This document shows positions 1-8,658 of a stretch of DNA of 64,000 nucleotides, in pieces (within the stretch, counting starts at the first letter, position 1; the number at the start of each line of letters is the position of its first letter). The position numbers and the translations under genes were made by a program. The stretch is from 2-02-FULL-55-14 sp964581115 (GTDB lineage Bacteria > Bacteroidota > Ignavibacteria > UBA10030). A model generated the notes under the pieces. It searched no databases. It saw only the letters and a list, made by a program, of their open reading frames with translations, and was not told where the DNA came from. Location of the stretch: NCBI GenBank assembly GCA_964581115.1, contig CAZOMY010000014.1:13198-77197 (forward strand), given 5' to 3'.

Positions 1-107
1 GCCCGTAAAACGCTTAACAAAGCCAAGTTAGCACGCGGTCTCAACGAGTGCAACGCGGCTTTATGTTACCAAATCATGAACAAAAAAAAGGGGTCGGACA
101 CAGTACC

Positions 108-152
108 TTAACACGGAGGTAACAAAGAAGTTACGCCCTCTGGGTAGATTTG
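108..152 (+). promoter_or_regulatory. Putative Pho box plus TAnnTTTG promoter of the TonB receptor gene
   Basis: Three 11-bp-phased direct repeats are visible: TTAAC at 108, GTAAC at 119 and GTTAC at 130. They are followed by TAGATTTG at 145-152, 15 bp after the start of the last repeat. TAnnTTTG is the known -7 element of Bacteroidota housekeeping promoters. An 11-bp repeat replacing the upstream element is the architecture of PhoB-dependent promoters. The same geometry recurs at 6440-6484 and 11961-12016, next to phosphate genes. The phosphate role is inferred. Confidence 0.6.
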
Positions 153-221
153 TGGCGTTCGTGAACCGGGAGACCGGCCGGACACTGCGATCCTCGAACC
201 CATCATTTGCGGAGGTTGTCC

Positions 222-2969
222 ATGCGGCTCACACCGCTCCTTCTGTTTTCACTCACCTTAACAGCAGTGGCCTTCGGCCAATCGCCCGCTTCAGACGGAC
301 GCATCGGCGGAACGATCTTCGCCCGCGGGACCGGTGAAGCGCTCATCGGCGCCACGGTCATCGTGGAGGGCACCACACTCGGCGCAGCGACGGACATCGA
401 AGGACAGTACCTCGTCCGGAACGTTCCCGCCGGCTCGTACACTGTCCGCGTCAGCTTCATCGGGCACACCACCCGGAAGGTCACCGACGTCGTCGTGCGC
501 GCAGGCGAGTTGACCAAGCTCGACCTGGTGCTCGAAGAAGAGTCCGTGCAGGCCGAAGAGGTCGTGGTGACGGCGCGGGCCATCAAGTCGTCGGAGGCGT
601 CGATCCTCTCCATGCGGAAGCAATCGGCCTCCATCGGCGACGGCATCAGCGCCGAGATGATCAAACGGGCGCCCGATGCGACCTCGGCCGATGCGCTCAA
701 GCGCGTCGTCGGCGTGTCGATCATGGACAACAAGTACGTGCTCGTGCGCGGCGTCTCGGACCGCTACAACCAGACCACGCTCAACGGCGCGACGATGAAC
801 AGCACCGACACCGAGTCGGACAAGCGCAGCTTCTCGTTCGACATGATCCCGTCGAACCTGCTCGACAACACGATCGTCGTGAAATCGGCAACGCCCGACA
901 AGCCGGGCGACTTCACCGGCGGGCTCGTGGAGCTCAAGACGATGGATTTTCCCGATGAGCGGGTGCTGAAGGTCTCCGTCGGGTCCTCCATGAACACCAT
1001 GACGACGGGCAAGATGATCTCGGCGACCACCAGTAGCTCGACCGATTGGCTCGGGTTCGACGACGGGATGAGGGAGGCCCCCGCAAAGGGGCTGGATGGC
1101 TATTCGATGTGGGCCGGATTGCCCAATTCGTGGAAGAACCGTTCGATGCGGGCCCCCGTCAATCGCAGTCTGTCGCTGGCCTACGGCGACCACTTCCTGT
1201 ACGACGAGTTCGACCTGGGGTTGGTCGCAGCCCTTTCCTACAAGAGCGGCTCAACGCGCACGGAAACGATCCAGGACTTCGTGATCGGAACCGGTCCGCT
1301 CCGCATGTCGGGCACCAACGACGAGTTTGACGTCCTCTGGGGAGGCATCGCAGAGTTGCACGCCAAGTTCGGCGGAGGCCTCCACAAGTTGTCGACGCGT
1401 CATGCATACAACCGAAGCGCCAACGAAAAGGTCCAGGAGCGGTCGGGGGTTGACTTTCAGGACCGCGAGGTACGCAGCGTCAGCACGCAGTGGGTGGAAC
1501 GCTCGCTCTACAACGGTCAGGTGTCGGGCGAGCACGCGGTGGATCTGATCACCCAATCGTTGGTGGATTGGAAATGGTACTACGGGGCGACCCGGGCCGC
1601 CGAACCGGACCGTCGTCGCTTGAAGTACCAGCGCGGCGTCGGCGACACGGGTCCGTTCGCCATTGTGGGCACGGAGAACAATGAGCGGGCGTGGACCGAG
1701 CTGAATGAGCAGACGCGCGGAGGCGCTCTGAATATCAGCGTACCCGTCGGCGACGTTAAGCTGAAAGTCGGAGGCTCGCTGGAGTCGTCGAACCGTTCCT
1801 ACGGGGTGTTGTATACCTCGGCCGAGTACCTCGGCACCGATTACAGCCGTACGACCCTTCCGGCCGACAGCATCTTCCTTCCGGAGAATTTCGGCCCCGG
1901 TCAATGGGTGGTGCGGGCACTTTCCAGCCGTTCGGATGAATATGATGCCGACCGGCGGGTGGCGGCCGTTTACGCCATGGGGGACATACCGTTCACATTG
2001 CTGGGTCAACGGTTCCGGCTCGTCGGCGGAGCCCGCTATGAGAATGCCCGCCTTCGCGCCTTCACCTATCAACCGGCCTATATCAACGGCTCTTCGACCT
2101 TCGTGCCCGATACGGCGCTGCTCGAGAATGCCGACATCCTTCCTTCGGTCAATCTGACCTACGCCATCAACGAGGTCATGAACCTCCGGTTGGCCTACAG
2201 CAATTCCGTCAATCGGCCGGAGCTTCGCGAGATCGCGAATGTGTCGTACTACGACTTCGTGAATTACGAGGAAGTGCGCGGCAATCCGAAACTGCGACGG
2301 GCGTGGGTCGACAACTACGACACCCGATTTGAATTCTACCCGAATGTCGGCGAGATCCTCGCCGTCAGCGTGTTCTACAAGAAGATCTACGACGCCATTG
2401 AACAGCAGGTGGTATGGTCGTCGAACCCCGGCAAGGTCTTCATCAATACACCCCAGGCCGAAAACTATGGTCTGGAGCTGGAGTTCCGCAAGACGTTGTC
2501 CTTCGTCAGCGACTGGATGGACCGTTTCTCCGTCACAGGCAACTATTCGCGCATCATCTCCAAGGTCCAGTTTAGCGAGGTGCGCACCGTCGGTCTGACC
2601 CCCGACTTTGTTCCGATCCGGGAGACCTTCACGGACATCCGGTCGATGCAAGGGCAGGCCTCCTACACGATGAATGGGGGGCTCCACTTCACCGAGCCCG
2701 ATTGGGGCACTTCTGTCAGCATCATGTATAACCGATTCGGCATCCGCGTCGACGCCGTTGCCGACATTCGGGACGAGGATATTTTTGAGCTGCCTCGGGG
2801 GACGGTCGACATCTCCTTGACGCAGATGCTGACACCCTCGCTGGAGGTGAAGTTCACAGGACGGGATATCGGCGCGGCGGTCCGCAAGTACGCGTTCCGC
2901 ACCGGTCAGGTGTACAAAAATGTGATCGTGGGTGGGGTGTACGGCCTGCAGCTCTCGTACGCCTTCTGA
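222..2969 (+). CDS. TonB-dependent outer-membrane receptor with carboxypeptidase-regulatory-like domain
   Basis: 915-residue outer-membrane receptor expected to import a ligand using TonB energy. The ATG at 222 is preferred over an in-frame TTG at 207 because GCGGAGG (209-215) sits at ribosome-binding distance and a clean signal peptide follows (residues 1-20, ending FGQ). A carboxypeptidase-regulatory-like beta domain lies at about 25-110 (GGTIFARGTGEALIGA). A plug domain follows at about 125-240 (VLVRGVSDRYNQTTLNG), then a long beta-barrel ending in LSYAF with a terminal Phe. It is followed by a T9SS-secreted protein, and a putative Pho box lies upstream. The substrate is not shown by sequence; a phosphorus-containing ligand is inferred only from context. 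Confidence 0.9.
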   Translation: MRLTPLLLFSLTLTAVAFGQSPASDGRIGGTIFARGTGEALIGATVIVEGTTLGAATDIEGQYLVRNVPAGSYTVRVSFIGHTTRKVTDVVVRAGELTKLDLVLEEESVQAEEVVVTARAIKSSEASILSMRKQSASIGDGISAEMIKRAPDATSADALKRVVGVSIMDNKYVLVRGVSDRYNQTTLNGATMNSTDTESDKRSFSFDMIPSNLLDNTIVVKSATPDKPGDFTGGLVELKTMDFPDERVLKVSVGSSMNTMTTGKMISATTSSSTDWLGFDDGMREAPAKGLDGYSMWAGLPNSWKNRSMRAPVNRSLSLAYGDHFLYDEFDLGLVAALSYKSGSTRTETIQDFVIGTGPLRMSGTNDEFDVLWGGIAELHAKFGGGLHKLSTRHAYNRSANEKVQERSGVDFQDREVRSVSTQWVERSLYNGQVSGEHAVDLITQSLVDWKWYYGATRAAEPDRRRLKYQRGVGDTGPFAIVGTENNERAWTELNEQTRGGALNISVPVGDVKLKVGGSLESSNRSYGVLYTSAEYLGTDYSRTTLPADSIFLPENFGPGQWVVRALSSRSDEYDADRRVAAVYAMGDIPFTLLGQRFRLVGGARYENARLRAFTYQPAYINGSSTFVPDTALLENADILPSVNLTYAINEVMNLRLAYSNSVNRPELREIANVSYYDFVNYEEVRGNPKLRRAWVDNYDTRFEFYPNVGEILAVSVFYKKIYDAIEQQVVWSSNPGKVFINTPQAENYGLELEFRKTLSFVSDWMDRFSVTGNYSRIISKVQFSEVRTVGLTPDFVPIRETFTDIRSMQGQASYTMNGGLHFTEPDWGTSVSIMYNRFGIRVDAVADIRDEDIFELPRGTVDISLTQMLTPSLEVKFTGRDIGAAVRKYAFRTGQVYKNVIVGGVYGLQLSYAF

Positions 2970-3034
2970 GGCGGCGACGAACCCTCGATGATGACCGGCG
3001 ACGTGCTCGGCACATTCGATCACACTGTACAACC

Positions 3035-3078
3035 TTCACACTCTCTTAATGTCTGGGTTACAGACGCTGGTACATTGA
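3035..3078 (+). promoter_or_regulatory. Degenerate Pho-box-like promoter before the T9SS protein gene
   Basis: TTCAC at 3035, TTAAT at 3046 and GTTAC at 3057 are 11 bp apart. A TACATTGA -7-like element starts at 3071, 14 bp after the last repeat. It resembles the promoter at 108-152 but is weaker in each element. It may give the T9SS gene its own phosphate-responsive promoter, or may be chance. Confidence 0.35.
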
Positions 3079-3170
3079 GCCATCACGTGTGAAACGGCTC
3101 GGCCGCATCCGCGCTTTGTGCGGTGCGGGTCCGGTGCCATCATCCATCACTCAACATCAAGGGTTCGTTC

Positions 3171-6100
3171 ATGCGCAAGCCTCTACTCCAGAGTTTTCTG
3201 TTGATCATCGTGGCGGTCTCGGCGGTGTTCGCACAGAAGCCCGAGGTCGTGATCGGTCCGGGCCTGAACAGCGGCCGGACGGCGTATACGCAGGCGTTCA
3301 ACCGGACGCTGGACAAGGACACGGTGTATATCCTGACGGGTATCTACATCGTGGACTCGACGTACACGTTGACGATCGAGCCGGGGACGCTGATCAAGGG
3401 GGATACGGTGGCGACGTTGCTGATCTCGCGCGGCGCGAAGATCATGGCCGACGGGACGAAGGATGCTCCGATCGTGTTCACGTCGTTGAAGCCGGCGGGC
3501 CAGCGGGCGCCGGGCGACTGGGGCGGCATCGTGTTGCTGGGTTCGGCTCCGACGAACCGGACGACCGAGCCGGTGGTCGAAGGCGGGACGAATGCACTGG
3601 GTGGCGTGGCGGGCCAGCAGGCGGCCTACGGCGGAACGAACCCGACGGACAACAGCGGTGTGATGCGGTATGTACGGATCGAGTATCCGGGCTACCGGTT
3701 CCAGCCGAACAACGAGATCAACGGTCTGACGTTGGGGGGCGTGGGGAGCGCTACGACGATCGAGTACATCCAGGTGAGCTACTCGCTGGATGACGGGTTC
3801 GAGTGGTTCGGCGGGACGGTGAACGGGAAGTATCTGGTGTCGTTCGGCGCGCAGGATGACGACTTTGACACGGACTTCGGCTACCGGGGCAATCTGCAGT
3901 TCCTGGTGTCGGTGAAGGACCCGAACGTGTGGGACTCGGATGCCTCCAACGGGTTCGAGTCGGACAACGATGCTTCCGGGACGGCGGCGGTGCCCTTTAC
4001 GTCGGCGGCGTGGTCGAACGTGACGGTGGTCGGTCCGCTGCGGTATGACGGTGCGACGCCGGTGGCGACGAACAACCACCAGGACGGCCTGCGGCTGCGC
4101 CGGAACACGCAGCTGAAGATCTACAACTCGGTGGTGATGGGCTTTGTCAACGGCGTGAACGTAGACGGTTCGGCGACGGTGACGAATGCGACGGCGGGGA
4201 ACCTGATCGTGAAAAACACGAGCGTGCAGTCGGCGACGACGCCGCTCAAGAGCACGGACCTGCCGACGATCACGACATGGTTCACGGCGGCGGGCTCGGG
4301 CAACACGGGCGCGACGACGCGCAACCCGAGCGCTCTGGGGTTCGTGGATACCTACGACCTCTACAACCTCGACCTGCGCCCGGCGGCGGGCTCGGAACTG
4401 GCCACGGCCGGCACGAACTTCACGGATCCGGCGGTGGCGGCTGCGTTCTTCACCCCCGTCTCCTACCGCGGCGCCTACGACCCCTCCAAGGCCCGCTCCG
4501 AACAGTGGGACTTCAAGTGGACGAATTACAACCCGCAGGCGACGGGCTACAACAAGCCCGAGGTCGTGATCGGTCCGGGCCTGAACAGCGGTCGGACGGC
4601 GTATACGCAGGCGTTCAACCGGACGCTGGACAAGGACACGGTGTATATCCTGACGGGTATCTACATCGTGGACTCGACGTACACGTTGACGATCGAGCCG
4701 GGGACGCTGATCAAGGGGGATACGGTGGCGACGTTGCTGATCTCGCGCGGCGCGAAGATCATGGCCGACGGGACGAAGGATGCTCCGATCGTGTTCACGT
4801 CGTTGAAGCCGGCGGGCCAGCGGGCGCCGGGCGACTGGGGCGGCATCGTGTTGCTGGGTTCGGCTCCGACGAACCGGACGACCGAGCCGGTGGTCGAAGG
4901 CGGGACGAATGCACTGGGTGGCGTGGCGGGCCAGCAGGCGGCCTACGGCGGAACGAACCCGACGGACAACAGCGGTGTGATGCGGTATGTACGGATCGAG
5001 TATCCGGGCTACCGGTTCCAGCCGAACAACGAGATCAACGGTCTGACGTTGGGGGGCGTGGGGAGCGCTACGACGATCGAGTACATCCAGGTGAGCTACT
5101 CGCTGGATGACGGGTTCGAGTGGTTCGGCGGGACGGTGAACGGGAAGTATCTGGTGTCGTTCGGCGCGCAGGATGACGACTTTGACACGGACTTCGGCTA
5201 CCGGGGCAATCTGCAGTTCCTGGTGTCGGTGAAGGACCCGAACGTGTGGGACTCGGATGCCTCCAACGGGTTCGAGTCGGACAACGATGCTTCCGGGACG
5301 GCGGCGGTGCCCTTTACGTCGGCGGCGTGGTCGAACGTGACGGTGGTCGGTCCGCTGCGGTATGACGGTGCGACGCCGGTGGCGACGAACAACCACCAGG
5401 ACGGCCTGCGGCTGCGCCGGAACACGCAGCTGAAGATCTACAACTCGGTGGTGATGGGCTTTGTCAACGGCGTGAACGTAGACGGTTCGGCGACGGTGAC
5501 GAATGCGACGGCGGGGAACCTGATCGTGAAAAACACGAGCGTGCAGTCGGCGACGACGCCGCTCAAGAGCACGGACCTGCCGACGATCACGACATGGTTC
5601 ACGGCGGCGGGCTCGGGCAACACGGGCGCGACGACGCGCAACCCGAGCGCTCTGGGGTTCGTGGATACCTACGACCTCTACAACCTCGACCTGCGCCCGG
5701 CGGCGGGCTCGGAACTGGCCACGGCCGGCACGAACTTCACGGATCCGGCGGTGGCGGCTGCGTTCTTCACCCCCGTCTCCTACCGCGGCGCCTACGACCC
5801 CTCCAAGGCCCGCTCCGAACAGTGGGATGCTGGTTGGACCGACTACAATCCGAATCTGCGGGTCGGTTCGACGCCGACGTCGGTGGAAGGGATCGAGACC
5901 GGGGTGCCTCAGACGCTTGCCCTCGAGCAGAACTTCCCGAACCCGTTCAATCCGAGCACGGTGATCCGTTTCTCATTGCCCAGCGCCGACCATGCGAGCC
6001 TGAAAGTGTATGACATGCTGGGCCGCGAGGTCAGCACGTTGGTGAATGGGTTCCTGAATGCCGGCACGCACACCGCCGCGTTCGAAGCCCGCGGGCTTTC

Positions 6101-6173
6101 GTCGGGGATCTATTTCTACGTCCTGCAGGCCGGCTCGTTCCGGGAAGTCAAGCGCATGACGCTGATGAAGTGA
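3171..6173 (+). CDS. T9SS type A sorted secreted protein with two near-identical 425-residue domains
   Basis: 1000-residue exported protein. The ATG at 3171 is chosen because a signal peptide (residues 1-22, ending VFAQ) follows directly; an in-frame GTG at 3123 would bury it. Residues 23-447 and 462-886 are the same domain twice, joined by a linker of about 14 residues. The domain has short repeated strands (GAKIMADGTKDAPIVFTSLK, GDWGGIVLLG, GFESDND) suggesting a right-handed beta-helix or similar all-beta fold. Residues from about 905 carry a type IX secretion sorting domain: LEQNFPNPFNPS, then VYDMLGREV, then SGIYFYVLQAG. It is therefore expected to cross the outer membrane and be surface-attached or released. 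It lies downstream of a TonB receptor, so a receptor-partner role is plausible. The biochemical function is unknown. Confidence 0.88.
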   Translation: MRKPLLQSFLLIIVAVSAVFAQKPEVVIGPGLNSGRTAYTQAFNRTLDKDTVYILTGIYIVDSTYTLTIEPGTLIKGDTVATLLISRGAKIMADGTKDAPIVFTSLKPAGQRAPGDWGGIVLLGSAPTNRTTEPVVEGGTNALGGVAGQQAAYGGTNPTDNSGVMRYVRIEYPGYRFQPNNEINGLTLGGVGSATTIEYIQVSYSLDDGFEWFGGTVNGKYLVSFGAQDDDFDTDFGYRGNLQFLVSVKDPNVWDSDASNGFESDNDASGTAAVPFTSAAWSNVTVVGPLRYDGATPVATNNHQDGLRLRRNTQLKIYNSVVMGFVNGVNVDGSATVTNATAGNLIVKNTSVQSATTPLKSTDLPTITTWFTAAGSGNTGATTRNPSALGFVDTYDLYNLDLRPAAGSELATAGTNFTDPAVAAAFFTPVSYRGAYDPSKARSEQWDFKWTNYNPQATGYNKPEVVIGPGLNSGRTAYTQAFNRTLDKDTVYILTGIYIVDSTYTLTIEPGTLIKGDTVATLLISRGAKIMADGTKDAPIVFTSLKPAGQRAPGDWGGIVLLGSAPTNRTTEPVVEGGTNALGGVAGQQAAYGGTNPTDNSGVMRYVRIEYPGYRFQPNNEINGLTLGGVGSATTIEYIQVSYSLDDGFEWFGGTVNGKYLVSFGAQDDDFDTDFGYRGNLQFLVSVKDPNVWDSDASNGFESDNDASGTAAVPFTSAAWSNVTVVGPLRYDGATPVATNNHQDGLRLRRNTQLKIYNSVVMGFVNGVNVDGSATVTNATAGNLIVKNTSVQSATTPLKSTDLPTITTWFTAAGSGNTGATTRNPSALGFVDTYDLYNLDLRPAAGSELATAGTNFTDPAVAAAFFTPVSYRGAYDPSKARSEQWDAGWTDYNPNLRVGSTPTSVEGIETGVPQTLALEQNFPNPFNPSTVIRFSLPSADHASLKVYDMLGREVSTLVNGFLNAGTHTAAFEARGLSSGIYFYVLQAGSFREVKRMTLMK
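3237..4510 (+). repeat. Tandem duplication, copy 1 (1274 bp)
   Basis: This stretch recurs at 4554-5827 with a period of 1317 bp. By eye I find one substitution (C at 3275, T at 4592). A 43-bp linker (4511-4553) separates the copies. Third codon positions are conserved too, so the duplication is very recent or is homogenised by gene conversion. Confidence 0.95.
4554..5827 (+). repeat. Tandem duplication, copy 2 (1274 bp)
   Basis: Second copy of the in-frame intragenic duplication. It begins at the Lys codon of KPEVVIGPG and ends within the codon after SEQW. It leads directly to the T9SS sorting domain. Confidence 0.95.
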
Positions 6174-6288
6174 CGTACGAAGATTTCCGGAATCGTTCAC
6201 AATTGGATAATCCGCAATCTTCAATCCGCATTCCGAAATCTATCATCTGACATCCGCTTTTCCCCTCCGCAGCATCGGGGATCGCAGG

Positions 6289-6326
6289 GGCGCAGGTTTC
6301 CGTTCACGCGGGCCTGCGCCTTTTTT
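6289..6326 (+). terminator. Rho-independent terminator after the T9SS gene
   Basis: GGCGCAGG (6289-6296) pairs with CCTGCGCC (6313-6320) around a 16-nt loop, followed directly by six T residues. It ends the tonB/T9SS transcription unit. Confidence 0.8.
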
Positions 6327-6439
6327 ATTTGACCGCCTCGCCATCGGTGGCGGGTATCGATCGATGCTGGACAAGCACTTTCAAGACTTACCTCATATCT
6401 AGCATGAGCCAAGTCCCGCACGTCGTTGATAAGGAATCG

Positions 6440-6484
6440 GTAACGCGAGGGTAACAGCGTGGTAACCGCTCTTTTGTAGATTTG
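6440..6484 (+). promoter_or_regulatory. Putative Pho box plus TAGATTTG promoter of the GT-phosphoesterase-HAD unit
   Basis: GTAAC occurs at 6440, 6451 and 6462, exactly every 11 bp and each preceded by G. TAGATTTG follows at 6477-6484, 15 bp after the start of the last repeat. This is the cleanest copy of the motif in the window. The expected transcript start leaves a leader of about 20 nt before the ATG at 6510. Confidence 0.7.
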
Positions 6485-6509
6485 CCGACGTTCAACACAG
6501 GTGCGAATC

Positions 6510-7649
6510 ATGCGGATCGCTTACTTCAACGCCAATCTTCGCGTCGGGCAAGACGGCGTGACGCGGTGCATCTACAAGATGATCGACGGTGCGCTTGAGC
6601 GTGGCCACGATGCCATCGCCATCACCTCCACGCTCCCCGAAGGAACGCCGCCGATCCCGATGCATCGCGTGCCATCGGTGGTCCTGCCTCTCCAAAAGAA
6701 CTACCGCATCGCCCTGCCGGGCTACACGACGTTCGCCCGCACGCTTGAGGCCTTCCGGCCGGATATTCTCCACATCAACAGCCCGTGCACGCTGGGATTT
6801 GCAGCCGCCAAGTATGGCCACCATTTCGGCGTTCCCGTGGTCGCGACGTACCACACGCACTTTCCGACGTATCCACGCTACTACGGCCTCGATCGGTTCG
6901 AGGAACTCACCTGGCGCATCACCCGGTCTCTCTATAATAGCGTCGACCGGACCTTCGTCCCCACGCGGCCGATCCTCGAAGAACTTGTTGTCAATCGCAT
7001 CGAACGGCTCGAGTATCTGCCCAACGGAGTTGACACGACGCTGTTCAACGCCGGAAGGCGTTCGACGGAGTGGAGGGCCCGTTTTGGCGGCGGTGTCAAA
7101 CCGATCGTATTGTTCGTCAGTCGATTGGTGTGGGAGAAGGACCTCCGCGTGCTGGCGGAGGCCTACCGCCGCCTGCGGGAGCGGCGGAGCGACTTTGAAA
7201 TGGTGATCGTGGGCGACGGTCATGCACGGGCGGAATTCGAGGCGATGATGCCGGGCGCGCACTTCCTCGGATACCAGTCGGGCATTGCCCTCGCAGAGAG
7301 CTTCGCTTCATCCGATATCTTCGTGTTCCCGTCGACGACCGAGACCTTCGGGCTTGTCACACTCGAGGCCATGGCCTCCGGGCTTGCTCCAGTCGCAGCG
7401 AAGGTCGGAGGGGCCGTCGGACTCATCGAGGAGGGGGTCTCGGGTCTGTTCTCGGAGCCGCACAGCGGCGAGAGCCTGGCTTCTCAAGTGCACGTATTGC
7501 TGGACCATCCCGAGTATCGTACGACCATCGCACGTCATGCCCATGTCCATGCCCAGCGCTTTGACTGGAATTTCGTCCTTGGCCAGCTCTTCGCTTCGTA
7601 TGCCGACGTCGTGGGGTCGCATCGCGGCTCCCGGCATCGAGCCGCGTAG
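6510..7649 (+). CDS. GT4-family glycosyltransferase (lipid glycosyltransferase candidate)
   Basis: 379-residue retaining GT-B glycosyltransferase. The ATG at 6510 is preferred over the GTG at 6501 because translation then opens with MRIAYFNANL. The N-terminal acceptor domain contains YHTHFPTYPRYY (from about residue 112), typical of MgtA/SqdX-like lipid glycosyltransferases. The C-terminal nucleotide-sugar domain has VLFVSRLVWEKD and the E-x7-E motif in STTETFGLVTLEAMASG. A likely job is transferring a sugar to diacylglycerol or a related lipid at the inner leaflet. It is followed directly by a metallophosphoesterase and a HAD phosphatase and preceded by a putative Pho box, which suggests glycolipid synthesis under phosphate limitation. 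The sugar donor and acceptor cannot be read from sequence. Confidence 0.85.
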   Translation: MRIAYFNANLRVGQDGVTRCIYKMIDGALERGHDAIAITSTLPEGTPPIPMHRVPSVVLPLQKNYRIALPGYTTFARTLEAFRPDILHINSPCTLGFAAAKYGHHFGVPVVATYHTHFPTYPRYYGLDRFEELTWRITRSLYNSVDRTFVPTRPILEELVVNRIERLEYLPNGVDTTLFNAGRRSTEWRARFGGGVKPIVLFVSRLVWEKDLRVLAEAYRRLRERRSDFEMVIVGDGHARAEFEAMMPGAHFLGYQSGIALAESFASSDIFVFPSTTETFGLVTLEAMASGLAPVAAKVGGAVGLIEEGVSGLFSEPHSGESLASQVHVLLDHPEYRTTIARHAHVHAQRFDWNFVLGQLFASYADVVGSHRGSRHRAA

Positions 7650-8658
7650 CGCAACGCCCGCCGTGTCGACGGGAGGGCCGACGGCGCCCGCAGCGACCGT
7701 GCGTCCGTTCAGGGTCGCGCATGTGTCGGACCCACATCTCAGCCGGCAATATTATCGCGAACACTTGAAGTCCCTGAAGATCCTCCTTCGCACCGTGCTG
7801 GAGGAGGGTGCGGATCACATCGTCATCAGCGGCGACATTGTCTCAACGGCCGACCCCGACGACCTGTATCTCGCGCGCGAAGTGTTCTCGAGGGCCGGCG
7901 TGCTCGACGCCCAACACCTCACGGTCGTGCCCGGCAACCACGATGTCTTCGGCGGTCCGCACCGTGCCGTGGACGTGCTCAGCTTTCCATCGCACATCCG
8001 CTCGGTCGATTATCATAGCCACCACGCGATGTTCCGAGATGCCTTTGCGGAGACCTTCGAAGGGGCCATCCGCTCGTCGTCCGGAGCGCCGTATCCTTTC
8101 GTCAAGCATGTCGGTCCTCTGGCGCTGGTCGGGTTGAACTCGATCCCGCCGTGGTCCCTCCGGAGGAACATCCTCGGAACGAACGGGGTCATCGACGATG
8201 GCCAGCTCGCCGGGCTGCTCGACCTTGCGGCCTCCGGGGCCCTTGAAGGTCGCATACCGGTCGTTGTCGTGCATCATCACTTCAATGACCTGACGGATGA
8301 TGCCCCGACGAACGGACTGTGGAGAAGGATCGAGTCGCGCACCATGCGTCTGCGGAAGCGTCGAAAGCTCGTCCGCATGTTCAAGGAGGCCGGAGTGCAG
8401 GCCGTGCTGCACGGACATATCCACCGGAACGAGATCTACCAGCTGTCCGGCGTCAAGTTTGTCAACGGCGCGGGCTCCGTGTGCGACGATCCGGTCCGCC
8501 GTTTGAAGTACAATGCCGTGACCGTTTCGGAGGGGAGACTGACGGCATCGGTCCGGGCGCTCGACATTCCGTACCAGGAATCGACCGTGAATCGGGCCCT
8601 CGTCCGACGCCTTCGAACGTCCGCTCAGCCGGCCCTCGCGACGCAGACGCAGCCATGA
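7600..8658 (+). CDS. Calcineurin-like metallophosphoesterase, PlcP-like
   Basis: Up to 352 residues. All metal-binding blocks of the family are present: VAHVSDPHLS (D-x-H), ISGDIVS (GD), VPGNHDVF (GNHD), VVVHHHFND and HGHIH. The length and motif spacing fit PlcP, the phosphate-starvation phospholipase C that yields diacylglycerol and a phosphoalcohol. They also fit CpdA-type phosphodiesterases and LpxH-like enzymes. The start is uncertain: ATG 7600 overlaps the glycosyltransferase by 50 bp, while GTG 7663 or GTG 7699 would leave the conserved core intact. None has a clear ribosome-binding site, so coupling to the upstream gene is likely. Its product diacylglycerol would be the acceptor for the neighbouring glycosyltransferase. 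Confidence 0.8.
   Translation: MPTSWGRIAAPGIEPRSATPAVSTGGPTAPAATVRPFRVAHVSDPHLSRQYYREHLKSLKILLRTVLEEGADHIVISGDIVSTADPDDLYLAREVFSRAGVLDAQHLTVVPGNHDVFGGPHRAVDVLSFPSHIRSVDYHSHHAMFRDAFAETFEGAIRSSSGAPYPFVKHVGPLALVGLNSIPPWSLRRNILGTNGVIDDGQLAGLLDLAASGALEGRIPVVVVHHHFNDLTDDAPTNGLWRRIESRTMRLRKRRKLVRMFKEAGVQAVLHGHIHRNEIYQLSGVKFVNGAGSVCDDPVRRLKYNAVTVSEGRLTASVRALDIPYQESTVNRALVRRLRTSAQPALATQTQP

Larger units (their letters stand above)
6174..6509. other. Intergenic region between T9SS gene and glycosyltransferase
   Basis: This 336-bp stretch has no gene. It holds three short heptamer repeats at 6215-6235 (CAATCTT, CAATCCG, CATTCCG), the terminator at 6289-6326 and the putative Pho-box promoter at 6440-6484. 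I see nothing else in it. Confidence 0.7.

Noticed and set aside
14..32. attC-like or Pho-like inverted sequence (TTAAC ... GTTAG)
   Set aside because: The spacing is 13 bp, not 11. There is no integron context, and the feature is too short to support.
1251..3032. 593-codon minus-strand frame inside the TonB receptor gene
   Set aside because: It mirrors a clear plus-strand receptor with signal peptide and ribosome-binding site; the composition is that of a shadow.
3183..5396. 737-codon open frame on the minus strand inside the T9SS gene
   Set aside because: It is very Arg/His-rich, has no domain, and is long only because the duplicated GC-rich sense gene lacks stops in that frame.
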